DNA of 64,000 bases. Origin: Aequorivita vladivostokensis. Its GTDB lineage: Bacteria > Bacteroidota > Bacteroidia > Flavobacteriales > Flavobacteriaceae. Both the position numbers and the translations under genes were made by a program. Positions 17,052 through 23,937 of this stretch are shown here, one piece after another (positions within the stretch are counted from its first letter, which is position 1; each line of letters opens with the position of its first letter). Under the pieces are notes generated by a model. It did no database searches. It was not told the origin of the DNA and saw only the letters and a program-made list of their open reading frames with translations. The stretch is from contig NZ_JSVU01000002.1 of the NCBI RefSeq assembly GCF_000952855.1, positions 124,001 to 188,000 of the forward strand. Reading direction: 5' to 3'.

Positions 17052-17690
17052 TTAATTTATTTCAATAATTAGCTCATCCACGCCGCGGCGCACTTTTTTG
17101 AGGTTGATGAAAAAATCAGATTCGTCGCGGTAGCCCACAGGAAGTACAATTACAGATTCCAAACCTATTTTATCCAAACCCAATAGTTCATCGTATTTCT
17201 TCGGCTGAAAACCTTCCATGGGGCAGGCATCTATTTTTTCAACGGCACATACCGTCAAAAGTGCGCCAAGTGTTAAGTAGAGTTGGTTTATCATCCAATC
17301 CTTTATTTCCTCACTATTTTTTTCAGTAAAGGAGGCTATCAGATTTTTCTCAAAAGGCTCTAAAATGGTGCGTGGCGTATTTCGCTGTCCTTCTACCCTT
17401 TTGAAATGGTCTATTATAAAATTTTCATTAATTTTTTTTTCAACGCACAATATTAAAACGTGCGAGGCATCGCGAACCTGTGGCTGGTTGTAGGTTAGCG
17501 GCATCAATTGGGCTTTTAATTCGGCGTTGCTGATGACCACCAATTTTAAGGGCTGAAGACCGTAGGAAGTTGCGGTAAGGTTAAAGGTTTCCTTTAATAT
17601 ATCCAACTTTTCTTCTGAAAGGATTCTCGACGAATCGAACCTTTTGGTGGCGTAGCGCCATTGCAGTCTCTCAATTGTTTTTGAAGGCAT
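17052..17690 (-). CDS. NAD(P)H-dependent nitroreductase family protein
   Basis: The 212-residue FMN flavoprotein of the NfsB/nitroreductase fold begins with RYATKRFD (FMN-phosphate-binding Arg/Lys), followed by SYGLQPLKLVVI (FMN binding), YLTLGALLTVCAVEKIDACPMEGF, and VLPVGYRDESDFF near the C terminus. It is cytoplasmic and reduces nitroaromatics, quinones or related acceptors with NAD(P)H. It lies 95 bp upstream of the DegT gene on the same strand, probably as a separate unit. The length is normal. The natural substrate is unknown. Confidence 0.9.
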   Translation of the reverse strand: MPSKTIERLQWRYATKRFDSSRILSEEKLDILKETFNLTATSYGLQPLKLVVISNAELKAQLMPLTYNQPQVRDASHVLILCVEKKINENFIIDHFKRVEGQRNTPRTILEPFEKNLIASFTEKNSEEIKDWMINQLYLTLGALLTVCAVEKIDACPMEGFQPKKYDELLGLDKIGLESVIVLPVGYRDESDFFINLKKVRRGVDELIIEIN

Positions 17691-17784
17691 TTGAAAAAAA
17701 TATATTAGTATGAATCACAAAAATAGCGATAAAAATATTGAACTTTTACCGCTATCCTCTTGCTACTAATTAAACAATTAAAAA

Positions 17785-18153
17785 TTAATCTCCACTTCCA
17801 TATACTTCTTCGCAGCGGTTCCAGGTGCTTTCCATGTCTTCTTCTAATTCCTTCACACGATTATTGATTGGTGCGCTTAGTGAGCTTTTTTCATCCGCGG
17901 TACAACCTCCATTGGAATTCAACCATCCCCGCCTATTTTTTAATGATTGTATATATTCTTCAGTCAATCCCTTTCTAATTAAACATGCCTCTAAGGACTG
18001 TGTGTTTCCTTCACTATCTACGGCCTCGGTCATTTGGATGTTATAGGTATTTTGCCAGCTATCCAAGGTATCTTCAACATCAATAGCGCATTGACTTTTT
18101 CCCGTATCCTCCAGACCACAAGAAATAAATAGTGCAAATATTCCCGCTGGCTT
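17785..18153 (-). pseudogene. 5'-truncated small lipoprotein gene
   Basis: Read on the minus strand the frame opens right after a TAA at 18154-18156 and goes straight into a lipoprotein signal remnant, KPAGIFALFISC, with lipobox Cys at codon 18118-18120. About 110 residues follow, with several Cys. There is no start codon before the lipobox, so the first codons of the signal peptide are missing. The product is unrecognised: it has paired Cys (ACLIRKG, NGGCTADEK, WNRCEEVYG) and looks like a secreted helical protein. Its lost 5' end coincides with the break in the neighbouring sensor gene. Confidence 0.65.
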
Positions 18154-18154
18154 T

Positions 18155-18500
18155 TAAAAGTATTTGATTCATGATCAAACTTTTGAAGTCGTCCGGAATT
18201 TGAAACTATCCATAATTGCCCAGTTTTATCCACATAAATTTTGCCCAACTTGCTGTATCTCGGGCGTGTTACATCCTCAAATTGAATATCGTAGTGAACA
18301 AAATTTCGCCCATCATATTTGTTTAAACCGTCCTGGGTTGCAAACCACATAAAGCCGGTATTGTCCTGCGCGATGCTAACCACACTGTTTTGGGACAATC
18401 CTTGCTCCACGGTAAGCTCTCTAATTGCCACTTGCTTCTTGCTTTGGGAAAAACCGAAACATGAAATAAGGGAGATTAAAAGCAAACTGAAGAGTTTCAT
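18155..18500 (-). pseudogene. 3'-truncated two-component propeller sensor gene
   Basis: From the ATG at 18500 there is a signal peptide (cleavage after CFGFSQS) and the first two blades of a regulator propeller: IAQDNTGFMWFATQDGLNKYDG and IYVDKTGQLWIVSNSGRL, the hallmark of the large hybrid sensor kinases of Bacteroidota that sense glycans. After about 115 residues the sequence passes into the out-of-frame lipoprotein (residues from QREYLHY on) and the frame stops at 18030. More than 1000 codons expected for this family are absent. A deletion near 18150-18160 therefore joined the two genes. Confidence 0.75.
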
Positions 18501-18623
18501 TTATAGTTGGTTTGTGAATTAAAGTTACTAAAAATATTGGGGTAAGCAGAAAGCAGTGGTGGCTGCTTCAATATTTGAATAAAAAGTTTTAAAAAAAGCT
18601 TTAAAAAATCAAAAAAAGCTTTC

Positions 18624-18631
18624 TATATTTG
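18624..18631 (+). promoter_or_regulatory. -7 element for tRNA-Ser
   Basis: TATATTTG is an exact TAnnTTTG match 12 bp before the tRNA 5' end. Confidence 0.65.
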
Positions 18632-18642
18632 CACCCGCTAAT

Positions 18643-18727
18643 GGAGAAATGGCAGAGTGGTCGATTGCGGCAGTCTTGAAAACTGTTGAGGGTAACACCT
18701 CCGGGGGTTCGAATCCCTCTTTCTCCG
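18643..18727 (+). tRNA. tRNA-Ser (anticodon TGA)
   Basis: An 85-nt class II tRNA. The acceptor GGAGAAA (18643-18649) pairs with TTTCTCC (18720-18726), with discriminator G at 18727 and no encoded CCA. The anticodon loop CTTGAAA has TGA at 18677-18679. A long variable arm precedes the T-arm GGGTTCGAATCCC. It reads UCA codons. An integrase gene lies about 250 bp downstream, so its 3' end is the likely attachment site of the mobile element. Confidence 0.96.
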
Positions 18728-18750
18728 CTTAGAGATAATTAAATCTCACC

Positions 18751-18786
18751 AAAACCCGATAAACACTATGTTTATCGGGTTTTTTA
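18751..18786 (+). terminator. Intrinsic terminator after tRNA-Ser
   Basis: A 12-bp perfect stem (AACCCGATAAAC with GTTTATCGGGTT, 5-nt loop) is followed by a T-run. Confidence 0.88.
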
Positions 18787-18836
18787 ATTCTCTTCAATTT
18801 CAAATAATTTCATCCAAGATCAAATAAAAGGTACGG

Positions 18837-18879
18837 CATTCGGTGCGTATGTTTTCTATTTTATTTTACGCACCGAATG
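18837..18879. repeat. 13-bp inverted repeat upstream of the integrase
   Basis: CATTCGGTGCGTA (18837-18849) and its exact reverse complement (18867-18879) are separated by 17 A/T-rich bases. A third copy of the core TACGCACC occurs at about 18968-18976, just before the integrase ATG. These are plausible binding sites for the integrase, an excisionase or a repressor. Confidence 0.75.
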
Positions 18880-18905
18880 AAGCTTGAAATACTGGTAAAC
18901 AACAC

Positions 18906-18933
18906 TTTGCTGATGTTAAATATTTTATTTTTG
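18906..18933 (+). promoter_or_regulatory. Candidate integrase promoter
   Basis: TTTG (18906-18909) is followed by TATTTTTG (18926-18933), an exact -7 match with 16-bp spacing. It places transcription near 18940, downstream of a possible GTG start at 18933. Confidence 0.45.
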
Positions 18934-18977
18934 TGGGATTTTTCAGTATATTTATTGTAAATAAAAAGTACGCACCT

Positions 18978-20201
18978 ATGCAATCAAGCTTTTCCATAAT
19001 ATTTTATCCTCGGGGTAATGATGTTGATAAGCACGGTAACGCCCCTATATATGCACGTATTACCGTAAATGGAAAACGAAGTGAGTTTAGCATCAAACGA
19101 AAAGTATTATTAGAAAAATGGAGTTCAGTTGCAGGAAAAATTAAAGGTACGTCGTCTGAAGCTCGAGAATTGAATAAGTATATTAATGTTATACAGAACA
19201 AAATATACAGAATTCAAGAAGAATTGACTGAGAATGAAGACTTGATTACAGCAAAAAGAATTAAAAATAGATATCTCGGTAAGGATAAGACTCATAAAAT
19301 GCTGTTAGAAATTTTTCAGGAGCACAATAATAAAGTTGAGAAACTAATTGGTAAGGATTTTGCCGCTGGTACGGCAGAACGCTACAGAACTGCCAATAAA
19401 CACGTGAAAGAATATATTAAGAAAGAATATCAGGTAAATGACATTCCTGTTACAGATGTTGACCACAAGTTTATAACAGGCTTCGAATATTATCTTAAAA
19501 CCACGAGAAATTGCGCTCATAATACGGCCATTAAATACATTACTAATTTTAAAAAAATAATCCGCATCGCATACGCCAACGATTGGATATCTAAAGATCC
19601 ATTTACAAATTGGAAAGCGAGGCTCAAAATAGTTGATAGAGAGTTTTTAACTGTTGAGGAAATTCAGACAATGGTTGAAAAAGAACTACACACTGAAAGA
19701 CTGGATCAAGTTAAAGACATTTTTATATTCTGTTGTTTTACTGGTTTAGCCTATTCGGATGTAAAAAAGCTTTCTGCAAATAATGTTGTAATCGGTATTG
19801 ATGGTGGAAAATGGATAAAAATTAATAGATCAAAAACCGACACACGAAGCAATATTCCAATTTTGCCCACAGCTGAAGCTATTTTAGAAAAGTACGCTGA
19901 AGATTCAGAAATTCAAAGAAACCAACTTCTATTGCCAGTGCTAAGCAATCAAAAAATGAATGCCTATTTGAAAGAGATAGCAGATTTGTGCAAAATCAAC
20001 AAAAATTTAACCTTCCATTTAGCGCGTCATACTTTCGCAACAACGGTAACACTCTCTAATGGAGTTCCCATTGAATCAGTCAGTAAAATGTTGGGACATA
20101 AATCTCTCAAGACTACACAACATTACGCTAAGATCTTAGATCGAAAAGTTAGTAATGATATGTTGGTGTTGAAGGATAAACTGTCCAATGCTTTCACATA
20201 G
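18978..20201 (+). CDS. int: Tyrosine recombinase, IntDOT-like, integrase of the element
   Basis: The protein has 407 residues from the ATG at 18978; a GTG at 18933 would start inside the promoter. It has an arm-binding domain (1-100, opening SFSIIFYPRG), a core-binding SAM-like domain (about 105-200) and a catalytic domain. The catalytic residues seen are Lys in the beta hairpin (RSKTDTR), HLARH (His347, Arg350), His374 in LGHKS and Tyr383 in QHYAKI. The first catalytic Arg is Ala258 (TGLAYSD), as in the IntDOT group, which also lacks this Arg. It integrates and excises the element, most likely at tRNA-Ser. Confidence 0.92.
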   Translation: MQSSFSIIFYPRGNDVDKHGNAPIYARITVNGKRSEFSIKRKVLLEKWSSVAGKIKGTSSEARELNKYINVIQNKIYRIQEELTENEDLITAKRIKNRYLGKDKTHKMLLEIFQEHNNKVEKLIGKDFAAGTAERYRTANKHVKEYIKKEYQVNDIPVTDVDHKFITGFEYYLKTTRNCAHNTAIKYITNFKKIIRIAYANDWISKDPFTNWKARLKIVDREFLTVEEIQTMVEKELHTERLDQVKDIFIFCCFTGLAYSDVKKLSANNVVIGIDGGKWIKINRSKTDTRSNIPILPTAEAILEKYAEDSEIQRNQLLLPVLSNQKMNAYLKEIADLCKINKNLTFHLARHTFATTVTLSNGVPIESVSKMLGHKSLKTTQHYAKILDRKVSNDMLVLKDKLSNAFT

Positions 20202-20588
20202 TTTGAAATAGTTGAGAACTCTTTATTTCAAATATAAGGGTGAAATAGGTATTTTAGCAATTGTCTCTGACTTATCCTTGAGAAAAAATGCCCAATATAC
20301 ACTAAAATCGTTTTTTGAGTCTTTTACAAAGTGCTCCCTTAATTAAACGCTGTTCTCCAGTCAAGATATTATTATTTCAACTAATAGTTTATAAAAACAA
20401 TATTATTAGAGCATTCAATAATTAATCGAAAGATTATTAAAACAAAATCGCGTCATAGGGGTTTGGGGTGAATAATGCTCTTAAACTCATCCTACTTTTC
20501 TGATTAATGCCTTTTTCTATTACTTTAGGTAATTGTTGGCAGTTCAATAAACAAAAGCGCAAGCTATTAGAATGGGAATTTTATTGTA
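20202..20588. other. Noncoding gap, no feature recognised
   Basis: 387 A/T-rich bases lie between the converging integrase and toxin genes. I see no credible gene, RNA or hairpin terminator and no copy of the tRNA 3' end. Confidence 0.5.
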
Positions 20589-21249
20589 CTAATTTTCTGC
20601 ATCCAACAAATTTTGTACCTGCTCTTCGATATCAATTTTTATAAGCTCCCAAACTTTATCTCTATAACAATTAGGAATGAAATCGTCTTCAGCAATTGAA
20701 AAGTCCAAACAAGCTTCCAATAGTTCTTGTCTTGTTGAACCATAAGGGTATCTTTGTTCATAGAACCCTAACATTTCCTCTAAAGTGAACACATCAAGAA
20801 GTTCATGAATGTCCCAAAAATCCTTTTTACGTCCGCCATTTGCAATTACTTCAAACTTCATTGCTGCAATTTCTTCCATTGATGCCAAACGTATTATTAT
20901 CATCCTCTATCATTGGAAATACAAAAGGATCAGTATAATATATATCCAGTTTAATTGCATTATTTTCATCTTCGCCTACGAAATAAGACCTTCCAAAAAC
21001 AACTTCACCAATAGAAGATGTGTATACATATGGAAAGGTTTCATTTAAAACCTCCTCTAAACGATTGAAATCTATACTACCATATTTTTCATCGGTGAAT
21101 AAATCAATATCTACCGATTCCCGGTGACCTTGCTGTAAACTTAGTGATGTACCGCCTACCAATCTAAAACTATTAAATTCTTCAAAATCCAATAATGTTA
21201 TTAAGGAATCCCAAAGAAGGTCTGAAACTGTGTTCAAATGTAAAGGCAT
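20589..21249 (-). pseudogene. AbiEii-like nucleotidyltransferase toxin, frameshifted
   Basis: From the ATG at 21249 the first frame reads the nucleotidyltransferase core: RLVGGTSLSLQQGHRESVDIDLF, with the GGTS and DxDLF active-site motifs of AbiEii/DUF1814 toxins, to FPMIEDD. Reading then continues in another frame from about 20903 (IIRLASMEEIAAMKFEVIANGG, then KKDFWDIHELL) to 20589, the normal second half. The shift lies in the short repeat GATGATAATAATA (about 20894-20906). Fused, the product would be about 218 residues, a plausible full toxin. This could be a real inactivating indel, slippage, or a sequencing error. It lies directly downstream of its antitoxin gene. Confidence 0.82.
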
Positions 21250-21256
21250 TTAGAAC

Positions 21257-21766
21257 TCAAATAAGATTATACTTTTCTGCATTCTTTTGAAATGCAGCTA
21301 AACGGGAGTGCTTTATGGACTTAGCTATATTAGATACGGTAACTTTCCCATAGTAATCTATAATTTCATTGATTTCTATGTCATTACCTCTTTCCAGTAT
21401 TCTTTTTATAATGGCACGTTTGTTTTTATTCCAATCTATTTTATCAAAAGTGGTATCCCAAAATAGTACTTTTCTAATATTATTTAGATTAGGAGTTTCT
21501 TTACTAGTCTGAGCCAATTTTGTTTTTACTTCATAGCTTGCCTGTAACATCATAAAATAATCATCTTCCGTCCGGAAATAATCTGCCAATTTAATAGACA
21601 GTTCTGGATTGATGCCTCTTCTTTGATTTACTATGGCACTGATGGTTTGCTTATGCTCATTTATAGCCAAAGCCAGCTGAGAGCTTTTAATATTATTACG
21701 CCTTATCTCACGTTCTAATATAAGCCCTGGATGTACTCCTTTTATCTTCGCTATTTTTGGTAACAT
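21257..21766 (-). CDS. HigA-like HTH antitoxin with DUF6922-like C terminus
   Basis: The 169-residue cytoplasmic protein has two parts. Residues 8-65 are a HigA-type XRE domain: GVHPGLILEREIRRNNI, QLALAINEHKQTISAIVNQ, INPELSIKLADYF. Residues 95-160 resemble DUF6922 (VLFWDTTFDKIDWNKNKRAII, then a helix-turn-helix-like YGKVTVSNIAKSIK). Its stop lies 7 bases before the toxin start. The promoter upstream is overlapped by a perfect inverted repeat, so autorepression is likely. It would neutralise the adjacent AbiEii-like toxin; the pair is inferred from order and spacing. Confidence 0.85.
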   Translation of the reverse strand: MLPKIAKIKGVHPGLILEREIRRNNIKSSQLALAINEHKQTISAIVNQRRGINPELSIKLADYFRTEDDYFMMLQASYEVKTKLAQTSKETPNLNNIRKVLFWDTTFDKIDWNKNKRAIIKRILERGNDIEINEIIDYYGKVTVSNIAKSIKHSRLAAFQKNAEKYNLI

Positions 21767-21781
21767 AAGTTATTTATACTA

Positions 21782-21812
21782 CAAAAGTAAGTATAAGAAA
21801 TTAGTAAACAAA
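21782..21812 (-). promoter_or_regulatory. Consensus promoter of the toxin-antitoxin operon
   Basis: On the minus strand, TTTG (21809-21812) is followed after exactly 19 bp by TACTTTTG (21782-21789), the best Bacteroidota promoter match in the window, 15 bp before the antitoxin ATG. Confidence 0.75.
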
Positions 21813-21822
21813 ATCGTTTACT
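21803..21822. promoter_or_regulatory. Operator palindrome over the -33 box of the antitoxin gene
   Basis: AGTAAAC and GTTTACT are exact inverted repeats spaced by 6 bases and cover the -33 TTTG. This is the expected place for an autorepressing antitoxin to bind. Confidence 0.6.
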
Positions 21823-22097
21823 GATTATTAACTATTATTAGAAATTCGACTATTCTATTTAACAATAAATTATCTATGCATTAGATAAATGAACAGGTTC
21901 TTAAATAACTAACTAATGAAATATGAAAGTAGCCTTAACCTAGGCTTTGGGTACCTTAAATGTAGCTTATACCATACATTCGGATAGCACTCGACCCCCT
22001 TGAACCATACATTAGCAGTAACTGAACCTAGCATTAGACGAGGTTAACTGTAGCATTAGCTCACTATGATTGTAGCCCTAGCAGCCAGTTTCTTTAT

Positions 22098-22201
22098 GTA
22101 AAATTTATGAATATGCCCGTAGTAGTGTTCACGGGCGAGACGCCCGCGCCAGCAAGGGGTAAAATTTATGAATACGCCAGTTGTATTGTTTGTGGGCGAG
22201 A
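22098..22201. repeat. Two imperfect 43-bp direct repeats, period 61
   Basis: Copies at 22098-22140 and 22159-22201 both open GTAAAATTTATGAATA and end GGGCGAGA; the middles differ at several bases. Confidence 0.75.
22131..22161. repeat. GC-rich hairpin repeat, copy 1
   Basis: Contains the perfect hairpin CGGGCG-AGA-CGCCCG followed by CGCCAGCAAGGGGTA. An almost identical copy is at 33419-33448. Both lie just beyond the 3' ends of minus-strand genes and bracket the defence segment. Confidence 0.75.
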
Positions 22202-22254
22202 GGGTCGAAGAGTTACAATAATTGATCCCTCAAAGCCTTACTTATAAATTCTCT

Positions 22255-23937
22255 TTATTTTTTTGATTTAGATTTTGCAGATTTTCCTCTGTTAATTCTG
22301 CGATTGGACATCTTTAACCATATATTTCTTAATTCTAAAGTTTCTTCTAAACTAAATCCATAATGATCGATAAGAACTTTTTTGTCTACTATATCAAGAA
22401 CCTCTTCAATTCTGTCTTCACGTATTAATTCATCAATAACATTAACATCAATACCATGGTTCTCTACTACCGGTATTAAAAGTTCTTCAATCTCAGTCGG
22501 CTCAAATGTCATGACTCCACCCCCATAACTTCTTCCAGTAATTTCAGAAAATGCAAATGTCAATGAATTAAGAAAACAGATTGTTATACTTTCTGGGCTA
22601 TATTCCTCCGAAATAAATCTAAGTCTATGAATAGTGTCAGTTGAAGAAGCCTCAACATTATTTAACACCAACTTAGGATATCTATGTACTTGTCTCAAGG
22701 CAAAGCCTTGAGGAATCCACAGAGAAGGTGTGATATACCATTTTTTTCTTATTCTACACTTATATCCTTTGTGAAATTCATTCTCCTCACCATACTCAAT
22801 ATATTTTTGGCTATTCTTATCTAATTTTTCAATTTCAACATTCTGCGGTAAGAAAAGTTGATTTGGAAGGTTTTTATCAGCGTTTGCATCAAAGTCTGCA
22901 TTGTTAAATATAATTCCAGAAAGCTGATTGGATTTGCTAACTACCTTTGTTGTGATGTCTTGCAAATTCCATTCTTCTACTTGAGATTGCTTTAGCATAA
23001 AAAACTCGTTGCGACCAGTAACTATGCCTACATCAGCATCTAAAATATTCTTGGCAAGAGGAATCCGGTTACTAACCTTAATTGCTCTTAAGAAGTCTAT
23101 TTCTTTTGGACTCAAAAAGTATTTAGTCCATTTTTCAGTATCATGCTGGATATCTACTACTTCTGTTTCTGAGACTTCATTAAAATTAATATCTGACAAC
23201 TGATCTAGGTCATCTAATTGCAAAACTCTAATTCCATGAGCATGGGTAACCGACTTTTCACACAACATCAAGACTACTTCTTGTTGAATACCGTCAAAAA
23301 CCAATTTCTTGAACGTTACAATAGTAATTCGTTCAAAAAACTTTGAAAGGAATATTCGGGTTTGTTCAGCGTATTTTACCTGAAATAATTCGGCAGGTAT
23401 TACCATCCCCAACCTTCCATTTTTTGTTAGCAAAGATGAACTTATCACTAAAAAAGGAACCCAAATATTAGTGAGTTTATTAGGCTTAAAGCCTAAATCT
23501 TCCATCATCTTAATGGCAATATCTCTATGCTCAGGAGGAAAGTTCTGATATCTAATAAATGGAGGGTTTCCAACTATAGCATTATACCTTATGTTAGCCT
23601 GGTTAGAAATAAAACTAAAGAAATCGTTATTGACAATAGTATCTCTGTTTAATCCATAAAGCGAAGCTCTATTGGATGCTTTTAAAGCTTCATGTGAGAT
23701 AAGTTCAATTCCCTTAATTCTACCATATAAGCTTTCACCTTCAAGCCCCAGATCGTTAAATCTTCGGATCGCAGCTTCAATGAAATTTCCATCTCCACAA
23801 CTTGGTTCTAATACTAAATCATTTTCTGACTGAATTGCCCAAGAGCATATAAATTCAGCAATAAGAGATGGAGTGTAATAACCGCCTCTCAGTTTATCAA
23901 AATCAATGTTGGTATTATTTTGTAAGTTCTCCTTCAT
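22255..23937 (-). CDS. Adenine-specific DNA methyltransferase (second methylase of the R-M system)
   Basis: The protein has 560 residues. The SAM-binding motif is VLEPSCGDGNFIEAA near residue 40-55, the catalytic motif is NPPF at 124-127 (followed by IRYQNF), and a C-terminal half of about 300 residues serves as target recognition, with WIPQGFALRQVHRYPKL and SYGGGVMTFEPTEIEELLIP. It belongs to the Eco57I-like N6-adenine class. Its ATG follows the TAG stop of the restriction-methylase gene directly (TAGATG), so the two are one operon. It should provide the protective methylation of one strand. Confidence 0.88.
   Translation of the reverse strand: MKENLQNNTNIDFDKLRGGYYTPSLIAEFICSWAIQSENDLVLEPSCGDGNFIEAAIRRFNDLGLEGESLYGRIKGIELISHEALKASNRASLYGLNRDTIVNNDFFSFISNQANIRYNAIVGNPPFIRYQNFPPEHRDIAIKMMEDLGFKPNKLTNIWVPFLVISSSLLTKNGRLGMVIPAELFQVKYAEQTRIFLSKFFERITIVTFKKLVFDGIQQEVVLMLCEKSVTHAHGIRVLQLDDLDQLSDINFNEVSETEVVDIQHDTEKWTKYFLSPKEIDFLRAIKVSNRIPLAKNILDADVGIVTGRNEFFMLKQSQVEEWNLQDITTKVVSKSNQLSGIIFNNADFDANADKNLPNQLFLPQNVEIEKLDKNSQKYIEYGEENEFHKGYKCRIRKKWYITPSLWIPQGFALRQVHRYPKLVLNNVEASSTDTIHRLRFISEEYSPESITICFLNSLTFAFSEITGRSYGGGVMTFEPTEIEELLIPVVENHGIDVNVIDELIREDRIEEVLDIVDKKVLIDHYGFSLEETLELRNIWLKMSNRRINRGKSAKSKSKK

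Larger units (their letters stand above)
21823..22254. other. Noncoding gap with repeats
   Basis: About 430 bases without a credible gene. It holds loosely repeated 'ACCATACATT' and 'AGCATTAG' motifs (about 21970-22070), a 43-bp imperfect tandem repeat (22098-22201), and a GC-rich hairpin element (22131-22161). Confidence 0.6.

Noticed and set aside
18643-18727. A second copy of the tRNA-Ser 3' end as a right attachment site
   Set aside because: None was found by eye in the window; the right end is probably beyond 64 kb.
18933-18977. GTG start for the integrase
   Set aside because: The codon lies in the -7 element, and the family pattern begins at the ATG 18978.
22098-22201. Possible CRISPR or repeat array
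   Set aside because: There are only two imperfect copies with an 18-base spacer and no cas genes.
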